Assembly (NCBI GenBank): GCA_020152595.1
Contig: JAIGNY010004481.1
Location: 62,001 to 126,000, forward strand
DNA length: 64,000 bases
Source: Chiridota heheva
Lineage: Eukaryota; Echinodermata; Holothuroidea; Apodida; Chiridotidae
Direction: 5' to 3'
Shown here piece by piece: positions 33,907 to 44,978 of this stretch. The notes beneath the pieces were generated by a model. The model was not told where the DNA came from and did not search any database. It saw only the letters and a program-made list of their open reading frames with translations. The number at the start of each line of letters is the position of its first letter. Position 1 is the first letter of the stretch. The translations under genes and the position numbers were made by a program.

Positions 33907-34980
33907 TTTACCCAAAATATTTTTTTTACAAATAGTACCACATGCACCAGTGTTTACATCAAAGTGCAGGATTGCAGGATTTCCACACATAATATAAAAT
34001 TCCTCCTGAAATATAACTAAAGGTGAAAATTCTTAAAGAAAGAAGAACAAAAAGCTGAAAAAATACCAAATTTGTCTGTAAAATGTCATTTTTTTTGCCA
34101 TTTTCCAACCAAATTTGTCATTAAATGGTATTTTTGGGCATTTCTTTTGGATATTTTTGGGCATTTCTTTTAGATATTTTTGTCGTTTTTTGGTACTTTT
34201 GGCATTTTTTTTCTCTCCAAAAAAGACGTCCCCCTCTTTTTTTGTCCAAAAAGACATCCCCTTTCTTTCTTTTTTTTAATCCCTGACAAAAAGTCTAGTG
34301 TAAACACTGCAGGTACCCACTGATCCAAGATTTTGGCAAACATAAAATTTGAAACTAAATATATGCATGTAGGCCTACAGTATTCTATCTCTGCCTAAGA
34401 ACATAAACATTCTGTCCCCATTTCCCCATATTGTTCCTTTGTGTCTTCTAACACATAAAGTTACATACCATGGTATACCATTAAACATACTATACAGTAC
34501 AGTGTCCTTTCAGTATCCAAAACTACAGAATGTGGAATTTTACTTCATAAGTACTGTACTATAAAATCAGTAAGGGATCACCTAACAACAAAAGACTGAA
34601 CACAATATATCTCCAGGGATACCTTGTGGTAAGATGTAAAGGATAATACACAAGTGTGTGATGTGTATAATTTCTTATCTATTGCATTGCACAGAATTGA
34701 ATACCAGCATAGTCTCATAACACATTCCAGAGTATTCACACTGTCAATAGTGGGTTACCATTGTGATTTTAAGCATTTCAACACACTGTCCTGTTACAGC
34801 TGACGAAACAGGAGGTTGCTGGAAAATAACATTGCAATCAGTTTTGTCAAGTCTCAGTGTGCAGTATGTAAAGTAACTGTACTCAGTGTACAATATATCC
34901 AAGGGTACAGTATGACAGTACAACACACAGAACAGATATGGGAGAATCTACATGGACTGGTAGCAATCAATGACAGGAGC
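33907..34980. other. Low-complexity T-rich stretch and duplicated flank
   Basis: 34080-34260 has repeated tatttttgggcatttctttt-like modules of about 20-25 bp. 34405-34670 repeats the left flank of the minisatellite. tacagta-type motifs are frequent (34490-34560). No gene is visible. Confidence 0.5.
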
Positions 34981-35399
34981 TTAAAGGAGCTCTCAACCGA
35001 AAAGTGAAGACGTCATTTTTGTGATTAAAATGTGGACATTTCGCCCACATCCAATCAAATTTGGCAATCTGTTTTTTTGTCATAGATTTAATCTCAATAG
35101 AAGTTTACTCGACGAGTACTCTTGAATATTCATCATTTTGTGTAATTTTTGCATGTGTTACATACGGTACAAATGATAGTGACAAAATCATTAGGCCTGT
35201 GTTGGAACTTAAAGCTGGATATTTTTAGCCATACTAGTCCTAGGAGGCTTTGGGCCACTACTGTAGCAATGTATGACTAGGCCTAGGAGTAATGGATTGT
35301 AACATTAGTGTAAGAATAACCCCCTTTCAAAACATCATGTCCTAATGTTATGCGTCTAACGACACCACTAAGAGTCAACATAAGAACTCGCGTTTTGGG
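34981..35399. mobile_element. Family A-like MITE end and unassigned flank
   Basis: TTAAAGGAGCTCTCAACCGA followed by aaagtgaag resembles the family A terminus with a changed core. No matching right end was found, so it is a fragment or a different family. Confidence 0.4.
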
Positions 35400-35690
35400 T
35401 GCCCCATCTTTGACTCCGCCTCCCAAGCGCATTTTCAAAAACGTGCTGGTGGAGTAAGGGTTAATAAACCCGCTGCAAGTGTGCCAACTTAAAAATATAT
35501 GCAGCATGATCCCGATGGGCAGCCCACCGAGTCACTGAAGCGGAATGAGCCAGACTACGCTGCTCGGAAGACAAGAGGACCCTTCAATAATCAGCCTGTG
35601 CTTAACCCTTACTCTACCACGCGGCAATATTATCACCATTTTGGGTGCTTTATCTTTTACTCCTCCTCCCAAGCGCGCTTTCAAATCAGA
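35400..35690. mobile_element. MITE family M, copy 1
   Basis: Inverted ends ggtggagtaagggttaa (35450) and ttaacccttactctacca (35610-35627) enclose about 178 bp, including aaaatatatgcagca and gtcactgaagcggaa. The flanks carry ctttgactccgcctcccaagc and a similar copy on the right, so units may be tandem. Confidence 0.65.
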
Positions 35691-35986
35691 ACCAAAAGGT
35701 TTTGTGGTTTTGATGCTTTTTTTCATGCTGATTGATTTTGTATTAACTGTTGTCATTGCAGATCATGAGATATCGTATTTACAAGCTCTTTCAGCAAAAT
35801 CATTTTAAGCCCCACCCACAATGCATATTAATTATATTAAACAATTTTACACAATGAGCACATACACACTGGCTAACCACTTAATTATACTGAATATGAA
35901 ACAAATCAGACATGTGATTGTCAAAATAAGAGTATTTCAAGATTTTGTATAGTAAGCCTCGCCTACTCATTAACATGCATGATATC

Positions 35987-37076
35987 TAGAGCTGTGAACG
36001 TTTAGGGATTTTAGTAAATGTGTACACGCCAAAAAAAAAGCAAGCGTGTATCGTGTACACGCCAAAAAAAGCGAGCGTGTATCGTGTACACGTGTTTAGT
36101 ACCGTAATTTTCGGAAATACACAAAAATTGCTCCAAAACTACAGGTGTAAAAAAATTTTAGTACTGACTCCATTGCCCAAATAGACACTGAGTTTTGCTT
36201 TCCAAATTGTAAAAAGTTTACTTCTACAGTATAAATCATCATTTTTTTGGAAAACATGCATGGGAATTCAGTTTAGAAAGAAGAGATAACTTCCTTTCAA
36301 TGTCATTTAAACTCAACATCGCGTAACTTTTTTTGCCCTACTCGCTACGGCTTTCAATGTTCCACTGAGAAAATCTTGCATACTTAGGCCTATGATACCT
36401 CGCCGTTAAACATTTCAAAACTACGCCACCACCCTGGAAAGTTCTGAAATATCAGTCTTCTCGAAAAAATGGCCGCCACCTTTGCGACACATGCAGAATT
36501 TCAGCTCTGTTAAAACCTTTTTCTGTTTTTTTATTTTGCAATATTTTTTCTTTCTTGCAAAATTTATTTGATTTATCAGATAATATTTACATGTAAATGT
36601 ACTGATTGTCATGATTCAAGTATTTTCACTGGTGTGTTTTTTTTAATCGATTTAATAGCTTGTAAAAAGGGCCTTAATTGCGTGGGATTTAAAGCCTTAT
36701 TAATTATGGTCTAACGTTAGGCCTATTGTTAGTTTCACTGTTTACTGCTACACATTCGCGGTGCATTTTACAAGTTAGCCTACTCAGATTTCGGCGAAAT
36801 CAAAGTGCATAATATCCCCATTCATAGGTGATAACTGCGCATTTGTGATTCTTACATTTAAAAAGGATTTTGCTAATCGGATTTACAGTTTGTAAAAAGT
36901 CATTGATTGGAATTTTGTCAGCCGAATGTGTGTGTGATTTGAATTATGAATGATCATATTGATTTTCAACAGCAAGACTGACTGCGAAAAACGATTACTC
37001 GCAATGAAGTATTTAGTAAACGTTTGCAAGGATTTGCGAGCGTGTAGAGTGTACACGCTTAACGGTCACAGTTCAA
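35987..37076 (+). mobile_element. hAT-like family I, full-length copy with target duplication
   Basis: 1090 bp. Ends are TAGAGCTGTGAACGTTTAGG and, inverted, TTGAACTGTGACCGTTAAGC. Flanks atgatatc (35979-35986) and atgacatc (37077-37084) match 7 of 8, as expected for hAT. A tandem duplicate of gcgagcgtgtatcgtgtaca-type sequence lies near the left end (36020-36090). The body keeps the block aaaaaatggccgccaccttt at 36465. No transposase frame. Confidence 0.85.
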
Positions 37077-37206
37077 ATGACATCGCCACCAAAAAGATCT
37101 ACAGACCATGGGCTACCTGTGTACCACATTACATGAACCCAGTGTATCCTTCTTAAGATATCACGCTTACGGGCTTGCTGTCACAGATGCACATACATGC
37201 ATACAT

Positions 37207-39040
37207 TAGTGCTGTCATGACATAGATTATATATTTTTTTTCCCACGACATGAAATATGCCTTTATGTCGCAATACCACAAACTAATACTCAACATAAGC
37301 TTGGGTATTGAGCATTATGCAATATCCATATATCGCCTGAAAAATATCAATATGCAAATTACATGAAGTCAAACGTAAGTCGTATGCACTGTTCTATGCA
37401 AGGTAATCTCATCAAGTAAAAGGTTTTGTACAAATTAACAGAAATCACTGCAAAATATATACATAAATCTTTAATTCACTTTGCTTAAAGAATTTCTTTA
37501 CATCGTTTTTATCTCAAAAGATCAATCACAGAAACATTGAAAAAGCTTAGGCCTCAGCATATTCTTTACAAAAAAAAAAAATGTTTTTTAATTGTTGTGG
37601 AACTGGTTCTAGGCCTGTATGCCTTACAAAAAACGTCTCCAATTTTTCTTTAAATTTCATATCTCACTTACTTCTCTGAATGTTCTACTGAAAGGCATTA
37701 ATTTGGTAGCATTTTATAAACTTCTAGACATTTAAAAGTCCATATATAACACATAATATCCAATTTCAAGTCTGCTTCAATATCACACGAGTGTTGTCAC
37801 TCAGAAGAAAGTGGTAGATATGTACATACTTAAGGTCTGTACAGTAGTGATACTGTGTGTAGTTACTGTGCTGTACAGTGTACAGTATCTGATTAATCTA
37901 GCAAGACAAGTTTGTCACAACCAGTCTTTCTCAACGAACAAAATAATGAAAAAAACCTCATAGTTTTGTCAGTGATTTGTCAATTAATGACTGTTTGATA
38001 TAAAAATTCAGATTCAGTATTCCTAATTAATACTATGTTTGAGGATTCAACATCTTATGATTTTTGTTGTGTGAACATCATAAGCCATCAAGTATAAAGT
38101 TGAAGTATTGCGCAATAGACTGTTCAGATTTGAAGACTTTTAAATCTTTATTAAAAACATCTATTTAAGCTAGCATATGGACTATAACTTCTAATTATAT
38201 TAATTTATATTATATTTCATGTACAGTGCTTGAGCATGTTTTTTTATTAATTTTAGCACTATAATATTCAATATAATATAATAATGCCTCTGTACTCCAT
38301 GAGTCAAGTTGTTTTTGTTCATGGAAGGATTTTCGGGTAATTGTTATCACAACATTAATGTTTTAATAAAGTTTTATCATAACTGACTGCCTGAAACTTT
38401 GATATAAATGAAATTTATTCACTTTTTGTGGCTGTTTAATGAAAAATACTTGGATGTTTGATAGTCATGTTTTTTAATAGTTTATGTACACACTGTATTG
38501 TGTATTATCATTGAAAAACATAATATCGATATGACCCTTGAACTCAATATCAGCCATATCAATAAGGGTCAATATTGAAATATATTGCGCAAGCTTAACC
38601 CAACTAAGAAAATTTCGCGCAATTAGGCTAAGCTATTTCGTACGTTACAATTCTAACGTTACGGTACTTAATCAAAAGTTAAGTTTAGGTTATTAAAAAC
38701 GTGCAAAATAAACTAAAAATCTTGCTCCGTAACTACACACTGGCAGGCGCCGATTAAGTTGGCAAAAAGAACAAAAATTGGTCTAGAATGTGCCACTCAG
38801 GTTCTTACTTTGATGATTAATGGTCACGTTGGCTAAATTACCAAACACACGATCATGTCAGTCTGCTAGATCTGCAAATCATTTTTTCTTGCGTTGATCA
38901 TATCATAGAGTAAATTGTAACTCCATGATCATATAACGTTAGTGATATTAACAATTTGTGTCTTGATTCAGTTTTTTTGAAAAGTATCGCGATATTTTTC
39001 TAAATGATATTCGATACGCAATAAAGCCATGTCGTGACAT
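37207..39040. mobile_element. hAT-A element, longest copy
   Basis: It begins TAGTGCTGTCATGACAT and ends ccatgtcgtgaca. 38630-38900 matches the interior of the 1304-1913 copy (aacgtgcaaaa, acaaaaattggtc, ggctaaattaccaaacac, gatcatgtc-gtctgctag). At 1.83 kb it is three times longer but still shows no transposase frame. ATCGAT-rich blocks occur near both ends. Confidence 0.7.
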
Positions 39041-39107
39041 ACAAACATATACACCCCACCATAAGTGCATAGGTTCCTTATGCTATTAGCATTGGAACCA
39101 AAATGTG

Positions 39108-39370
39108 TTGGTAGAGTAAGGGTTATTAATCAACCTGCGGCAAATGTGTTAACTCAAAAATATATGCAGCAGGATCCCAGTGAACGGTCCACCGGGTCAC
39201 TGAAGCGGAACAAGCCTAACTACTGTATGCTGCTCGAGACACAAGGACACTTTAATAATTAGCCTATGCTTAACCCTTACTCTACCATGTGGCGATATTA
39301 ATGCCATTTTGGGTACCCGTCTTTGACTCCGCCTCCCGAAAACATTTTCAAAAAAGTGCTGGTAGAGTAA
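39108..39370. mobile_element. MITE family M, copy 2
   Basis: ggtagagtaagggttatt at 39111 and ttaacccttactctacca at 39270-39289 are inverted. A further ggtagagtaagggttaa follows at 39361. The interior matches 35465-35610. Confidence 0.65.
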
Positions 39371-39544
39371 GGGTTAACCTCGTAAGTGAAATATCTGTTG
39401 GATACAGAACACAGAATGATAGCATAGTAAAGAAGAGTATCAAATTCTTCCCGGGGGATCCCTGAGGAAAACAGTAAAGTCCTCTATTGGTATTATATTC
39501 ATATTAAAGAAATTGTCCTCTTTGGCTCATGAACGGTTTTTAAA
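39371..39544. other. Spacer, no feature recognised
   Basis: Short interval; acagaatgatagcat at 39410-39424 also occurs in family D. Confidence 0.4.
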
Positions 39545-39945
39545 CAGAACCCTAGCTTGATTTAAAAAGGGACAGGGTGCTAGACTAGTTGAGCACATTA
39601 AAGCGCGCATGAAGCGCTCTTTCTCTTCGCGTGGAGTCCAGGGGCCTCCTTAAGGCTTAATCCCCTGGTGAAGAAGCTTTGGGATTTTAGCTATAACCAT
39701 ACATCTCAAAATGAAGCTATTCTGACTGATAAGGACCAGTCGTTAGCCAAACAGGACAACTGCTAACTATGCTATTATTCTGTATTCTGTATCCATGTAA
39801 GGTATTTCATTGACACTTATTAAGATTTTTAAGTTTAAACCAAATTTAAATCTTTAAAAAATATTTTAAAAATCATGAGGGGCAGGGCAGACCCCCATGG
39901 GGGCAAGGCGGGCAGACCCTGTGAAACAGCAAAGCTAGGGGTCTG
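39545..39945 (+). mobile_element. Family D TIR element, copy 2
   Basis: 401 bp from CAGAACCCTAGCT to the inverted CAGACCCCTAGCT. It has the same order of blocks as 9536-9854: agggacagggtgctagac, gcgtggagtccaggggcc, aaacaggacaactgctaact and gaaacagcaaagctagg. It is directly followed by a TTAA element. Confidence 0.75.
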
Positions 39946-39946
39946 C

Positions 39947-40650
39947 TTAAAGGAGACAAAGTCTGGCATAATCATTGTTTCATATAATTGAATTAAAAAT
40001 AACACATCTTCTGACCAAGTTCCATACCTCCCGAAGCAATCTAAGACATTTTGTATAATTAATAACAACTTTAACACTAGTACATAGTACTATGGGACCT
40101 GCCATTTTGATTTCAAAACATGCAGATTAAGATGCCATCAGCCCAACAGGAGGATGTTGGGATGCTTTGTATTTCTTTATAAACTACCTCAAGTTTTCTA
40201 GCAGATAAAAAATAGTTTTTCTTTTGTTAGGGTCAAGAACATTTTTATGTACACATGAAATTATCAAAACATGCTTTTAAAATTTTGTGTCAAATCAATT
40301 TGGAATAAAAACTTTAATCACATTCATAATGAAATACATTATCATCATTATGTCCCAGTTGGAGAAATTATGTCATCATGCACAATATTTCAATACAGAT
40401 TTGAACAAAATGGCAGCTCCCAAGTGTTGACTGCAAACATGAAAACTTGAGATACATGTAGGAATAAGATTTGGACTTTCTGTTTTGGGGAAGTTGGTTG
40501 AGATCTTAATCCTCCATCATATAAAATAAGGATTGTATCAGACTTATGTCTCCTTTGAAGATGGATAACTTGAGATAGGAATGAGATTTGGACTTGCTGT
40601 TTTTGGTAGTTGGTTAAGATTTGTATCCTCTATCATATAAATAATGATAG
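39947..40650. mobile_element. TTAA element, form N
   Basis: The left end TTAAAGGAGACAAAGTCTGG and the inverted right end AAAGGAGACATAAGTCTGAT bound about 610 bp (to 40558). The inner arm retains the clan motif aaatcttattcc in reverse orientation. A second, partial right arm follows in tandem (40559-40650). No coding capacity. Confidence 0.65.
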
Positions 40651-40689
40651 CTAAATTATAGCTAAATTCCCAGAGCTTCACCCAAGGGG

Positions 40690-40780
40690 TCAAGCTCGAA
40701 AAGGTGCAGTGCTTCGCATGCATTAATATGACACTTCACAAATCTAGCACCCTGCCCTTTTCAAATCAAGCTAGGGTCTG
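40690..40780 (-). mobile_element. Family D end fragment beside PTP4A exon 1
   Basis: In reverse orientation it reads CAGACCCTAGCTTGATTTG, aaagggcagggtgctagatt and gcatgcgaagcactgcacc. It ends 50 bp from the splice donor of PTP4A exon 1. Confidence 0.65.
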
Positions 40781-40838
40781 CCTCCAATATGTAAAATACT
40801 ACCAATATGTACAACAAAATACTACCAGTATTGCCTAC

Positions 40839-40943
40839 CTTGATAAAGTCGTTCAGTCCATGGGCATCTGGGTTATGAATGATGAGAAATCGCATATGCT
40901 TGTAAGCCATCTCAACCGGAGCTGGTCTCACACGAGAAGTCAT
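40839..40943 (-). CDS. PTP4A: PTP4A (PRL phosphatase), first coding exon
   Basis: It encodes the first 35 residues of a PTP4A-family phosphatase, starting MTSRVRPAPVEMAYKHMRFL and ending GLNDFIK. The RPAPVE and MRFLIIHNP blocks are the signature N terminus of the family. The ATG at 40943 has A at -3 and gives a family-typical N terminus. An in-frame ATG at 40967 would add MRDISIGK but has a poor context. The donor is AAG|gtaggc. The exon joins 5230-5322 in phase 0 to give 66 residues of an expected length near 170. PTP4A proteins act at plasma and endosomal membranes through C-terminal prenylation and regulate CNNM Mg transporters, but those C-terminal parts are not in this window. Confidence 0.93.
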
Positions 40944-41138
40944 CTTGCCAATAGATATATCCCTCATTGAAGTAAATCCCCAAATTTGACAATCAGATAT
41001 GGACAAAATAACGTGATAAAAAATAATTCCCCAAAATCTAATTTTTTAAGAATAAATTTGAAATTTCTTTTTTTTTATAAAAAATATTGATCAGATAGGA
41101 TTCAGGAAACGAGCGTCTAATTTTTGTATATATAATTC

Positions 41139-41363
41139 TTAAGCACCAATTCTCAATCTTAGACAAGCTGGATCAAGTATAGGGGAATTTGAAAGAAGCA
41201 GAAGGCTTGGCCTTAACCCATTCGTATAGCGGCGACCAGACTGTTCTAGCGGAGACCCCCGCAGAGGAAAAACAGCACCACACATAGGTGATACGATTGC
41301 ACTTGTAGAGACTCTTTGCGAGTGCACTCTAGAACTGAGGGCACCCAAATCACTCGCACTCAT
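41139..41363 (-). promoter_or_regulatory. Upstream ORF 2 in PTP4A leader (74 codons)
   Basis: ATG at 41363, stop TAA at 41139, all within the less AT-rich part of the leader. The peptide begins MSASDLGALSSRVHSQRV and is rich in Ser, Leu and Arg. It has no domain I recognise. Mammalian PRL mRNAs are reported to carry a magnesium-responsive uORF. Whether this one is related is untested. Confidence 0.35.
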
Positions 41364-41492
41364 GTGTTTGTTCAATTGGAAAGGTTCGCTTCCCAAGTTC
41401 TATTGTCACGCGAGAAAACAATATAACTTTCAGCAGCACAAGGTTTTATAGCAAATTCAAAATTGACTTGACTTTTTAAAGTTTTGAAGTGT

Positions 41493-41543
41493 TTATGGGT
41501 GCTGGCTTCGGCAGTATTCTCCTGATCCTCCGAGGAACGCCAT
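41493..41543 (-). promoter_or_regulatory. Upstream ORF 1 in PTP4A leader (16 codons)
   Basis: ATG at 41543, stop TAA at 41493. The peptide starts MAFLGGSGEYC. The start context has G at -3. It depends on the leader model being right. Confidence 0.35.
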
Positions 41544-41570
41544 CCACGATTGAACTGCAACTTTGGACAC

Positions 41571-43162
41571 CTGAAAAAACAAGAAAAAAAACCCAATAAG
41601 AGCCAAATTTTTCTATGAACAATTGACCAAGAATGGATCCTGTATACCATGGTGCTGCACCCTGCGTCTATTTTTTCTCAACCCTGCCTCTTATTACCTC
41701 CACCCTGCCCCTTGCCCCTTTTTACCTTCACCCCACCCCCTTTTTACAAATCCAGTAATTTTGGAAAGAAATTTGGTTAGTTTGTATACAGACAAAAAAT
41801 ATAAAAAGTGACTAAAATTGAATTTACTTTGTGACCAGCAAAAACAAATACAATAAATATATGTCATCCTAGTTTCTTTGTTTGATAAGGTCTTAACGGC
41901 ACCACGACAACGAGGGTCAAATTGTGCCTGAGAGGTCAGATCATTCTAGAGATAGGAAGGAAAGGAAACAGGGGGAGAATGAGAGAAATTCAAGAACAAA
42001 AAGTCAGAAAGCTGTGATCCAGAGGGGAGGTGCATGGGCCATCCGAGAGATGGACCCATGACAACATTTTCAATCAACTGAACAAAAAAACTAAGTCTCT
42101 GATTACTAACAATGAATAATACATTTATACAATAAGACATAATTATACATCTTACAAGAATACTAGGTAGGAATACATCGAAACTTGGTTCCGGCCGAAA
42201 CTTATTTTTTTAAGTTCCTGTTCCAAATTCAAAAGTTTTTTATCATGATAGATTTTACACAACAGTACATATTCTATGCTCAAAATTTTAATTGTCATGT
42301 CTAAAACTGCTGAGCATGAGCTACAGAAAAGACAAACACAAGAACCCAAAACTTACTATAAGTTTTGAATTGGAATTTTGACAATAACACGTACAGTTTT
42401 AAGCTATGGAAGATCAATGTTAGATTAGTTCTTAATTCATGCAAAATTTGTGATGTATGACTGGGCAAACAAATGAAAATCTTTGTTATTCTTTGAATTT
42501 CTTACCTTAATCTCAGTCAATGAAAATAATGGGAAAGTCTATTTCTGCTAGAATTTGATTGGGGGTATGGCAAAGGCTTATAAGCTTTCGATCAGAATTT
42601 GCTGCACCACTACATAGAATGATGAATAGACATTTACAAATCAAAGGATTTACAAAAGAAAATGCTAAGGTTGCCCTGTATAACATCACAAAATTTGCAT
42701 AAAATATGCAAATTGAGGTTCAAAACTACTGTAAAATTGTCAATGTTTATATGAATTTATTGATTTTTTTTGCTACTATAATGCTTTTCAATACATTTCA
42801 AACAATTTAGCTTATGTTGCATCCACTGTAGATGTCTATGAACCTTAACAGTTAAAATTTTGTTTCCAAATATGCATAAGTTTCCATAAGTTCCGGTTCT
42901 GGCCAGACCTTGGAATGCTAATTCCTGTGCATCCCTAATACTAGGGAAACTGTCGGGTCCACTCCCTCTCATCGTACATCAAGTATTACTATCAACAGTA
43001 AAGTATTACTATCAACACTGATTCAACAGTATCAACAGTAAGTATATACTTCAGGTAATATTAGACCTCACCATTCTAAAAATTAAAAGTTTGGTATGCA
43101 CACACATGACTTTACAGCAAGTAATACCACAAGTCTTGCATGAAACAAACTTAATAAAATTC
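41571..43162. other. Upstream of PTP4A coding region, no gene recognised
   Basis: It contains a C-rich stretch with repeated caccctgcc (41650-41750). At 42970-43040 there is a short tandem of tatcaacagtaa-like units. No upstream PTP4A exon could be identified. Confidence 0.4.
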
Positions 43163-43170
43163 AATCAATC

Positions 43171-43684
43171 CAGGGCTCGAAATTAGCATTGGTTTATCAC
43201 TAACTCATCAGGCTTCCTCACCTCACATTTTACTAGCCCAAACACATTTCAAACATGAACACACTGATGACTCTAGAAACGGACTTTTGTCTATTAAAAC
43301 CAGGACAGGAAGTAAATGAAAACCATGTTTGCACCCTTCTCTTCTCGAATAGTGTTCAGAGAACCGGGCAGGGGTGACTCTCCTCAGTCTCCTGCCATCA
43401 GGAGCATCATTTACGTACTCATCCGAGGGAAGGTGAGCGCCATCCAAGTTCCAACAAATGTTCAGTTCTTACAAAGGCTGGATGAGTAGTAGGGGCTGCA
43501 GACGACGTACTTCCGCTTTGATGTTCGGCGTACAGCCTATTTCTTGATGTCTCACATAAACATACTAGAATAATTCTGATTACAGGGCTAGCCCAAAAGG
43601 GCTTGATTGATTGAGATTGTGTTAGCCCATATGTAAAATCAACTAGCCCCAGGCTAGCACAGCTTCTGTTTATTTTGAGCCCTG
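43171..43684. mobile_element. hAT-type MITE with CAGGGCTC ends
   Basis: 514 bp starting CAGGGCTCGAAATTAGC and ending tgttt-attttgagccctg. Target duplications aatcaatc (43163-43170) and agtcaatc (43685-43692) match 7 of 8. The ctagccc block near the left end has inverted counterparts near the right. No transposase. Confidence 0.8.
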
Positions 43685-43850
43685 AGTCAATCACACTTTT
43701 TGGTTGGATTGTACAAAGGCATGACAGAGTTATTGAGTGTAAGTGATGCCTGAAGGATGAACTTGCTTGACCACTGAACTACTGTAATCTTTTCCAGTGG
43801 TCACATACTTCAATCTTGTATGACAGAAGATAAGAAATCAAATACAACTA

Positions 43851-44193
43851 CCGTATTTTCTCTAATAAACGCCCCCGGGACGTTGCATTTGGAAAACAGG
43901 GGGGCGTTTTTCGAAGGTAAAGTATGAAGGAAAAAATGTAGCTTACAAAAGAACGGCAATTCCTTTTAGGCCTATGGTATCAGTTCCTTTAAGCAATTTT
44001 TGTGTTTTTAGCATTATTGTGCATGGATTATTAATGAAATATACTCTTTGTATATTTTCTGCTTGGTTACGTTCGACTTACAGCCTTTTCAAGTCACATT
44101 CGGTAAGTTAAACGTACGTTCTTACATCCTGAAAGTATGAAAAATGACGGGGGGCGTTTATTAGAGGGGGGGCGTTTATTAGAGAAAATACAG
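43851..44193. mobile_element. TA-flanked TIR element
   Basis: 343 bp with inverted ends C[C/T]GTATTTTCTCTAATAAAC followed by GCCCCC, flanked by TA (43849-43850 and 44194-44195). The right end has a duplicated copy of gggggcgtttattaga. TA target duplication suggests a Tc1/mariner-like mobiliser. No coding capacity. Confidence 0.75.
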
Positions 44194-44529
44194 TATGAAG
44201 AAACAACTATGACAACTTATTCCATTCATTTCACAATCAGGGGCGAAGCCCTGGTAGGGTCCAAAGGGTAGAGGCCCCTGAAGCTCTGAAGATTTCATGA
44301 TTTTGATTCCCCGATTTTGATTCCCCAACTGGCTTGAAAAAATATTTAAATGATGTAATGTTTACATGAGGACCCATGCAGTTTCAATAGTTTATTTGAT
44401 AAAAAGGATAAAAAGAAGAAAAACTTTTTATTAAAGCACTTTTTGAATTTTTAATGCTGTTTTAAGTTTGGATAGAAATGGCTGGTGTGGAAAGTCAACA
44501 GCAAAAGAGTGAATCTCAATAGTTTAAGT
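44194..44529. other. Repeat E fragment and unassigned sequence
   Basis: ggggcgaagccctggtaggg at 44242 resembles the repeat at 55779-56240. The rest is AT-rich. Confidence 0.45.
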
Positions 44530-44978
44530 TGGCAAAAATCTTTCTAGAGGACATGAACGCCAACCGAGCGTAGCAAAAGTATGAGAACAAAAAACAAAAA
44601 AACAAATAACAAGCTTAGCAAGTTTAGCTTCGAAACAGTTTAGACTTGGTGCATGTACAATGTCTGATGGTAAAGCATTCCAATCTTTTAGTGTTTGAAG
44701 AAAGAAGGAGTATTAAGTTAATAAACATTCTTTTTAGCAAAAGGAACGGGGAAATTCAGATCATGGTTATTTCTTGTATTGATTCTTGCGTTTGGGATCA
44801 GGTTATCATTATAAATGGCGACAAGACTTATTGATTTTATATAGCATTTTTAGATGTATGTTCCTTCTTCTTGTTATTAGCAGGGGCCAATCTAACTTAT
44901 AAAGCATGCAGTGACACTGGATTTATAAGAGTAGTCTGCCATACAGAACCTGGCTGCTCTCCGTTGAATTGATTCAAG

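Larger units (their letters stand above)
35765..39100. repeat. Interspersed repeat H, copy 2, interrupted twice
   Basis: Segments 35765-35986, 37077-37206 and about 39041-39100 together follow repeat H from ttcagcaaaatcattttaag to the CATA tail and cattggaacca. A family I element (35987-37076) and a hAT-A element (37207-39040) sit between them, so both entered after this repeat. Confidence 0.75.
40944..41570 (-). promoter_or_regulatory. Probable PTP4A 5' leader exon portion
   Basis: A strong minus-strand acceptor (ttcttgttttttcag) ends at 41571, and no good donor follows before the PTP4A ATG. The simplest model is one exon of 732 bp whose first 627 nt are leader. The region 41140-41570 is richer in GC than its surroundings and is not recognised as a repeat. 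It contains two upstream ORFs, listed separately. An alternative is a promoter within it, since tataaaacc occurs at about 41445 on the minus strand. Confidence 0.55.

Noticed and set aside
32612-33997. Long repetitive reading frames such as MSSLSYSVYN repeats
   Set aside because: A 30-bp unit keeps any frame open. The indels between units break all frames, which is not expected for a selected protein.
41443-41452. TATA box for PTP4A (tataaaacc, minus strand)
   Set aside because: It lies downstream of a strong splice acceptor that suggests an exon already under way. In AT-rich DNA one TATA match is weak evidence.
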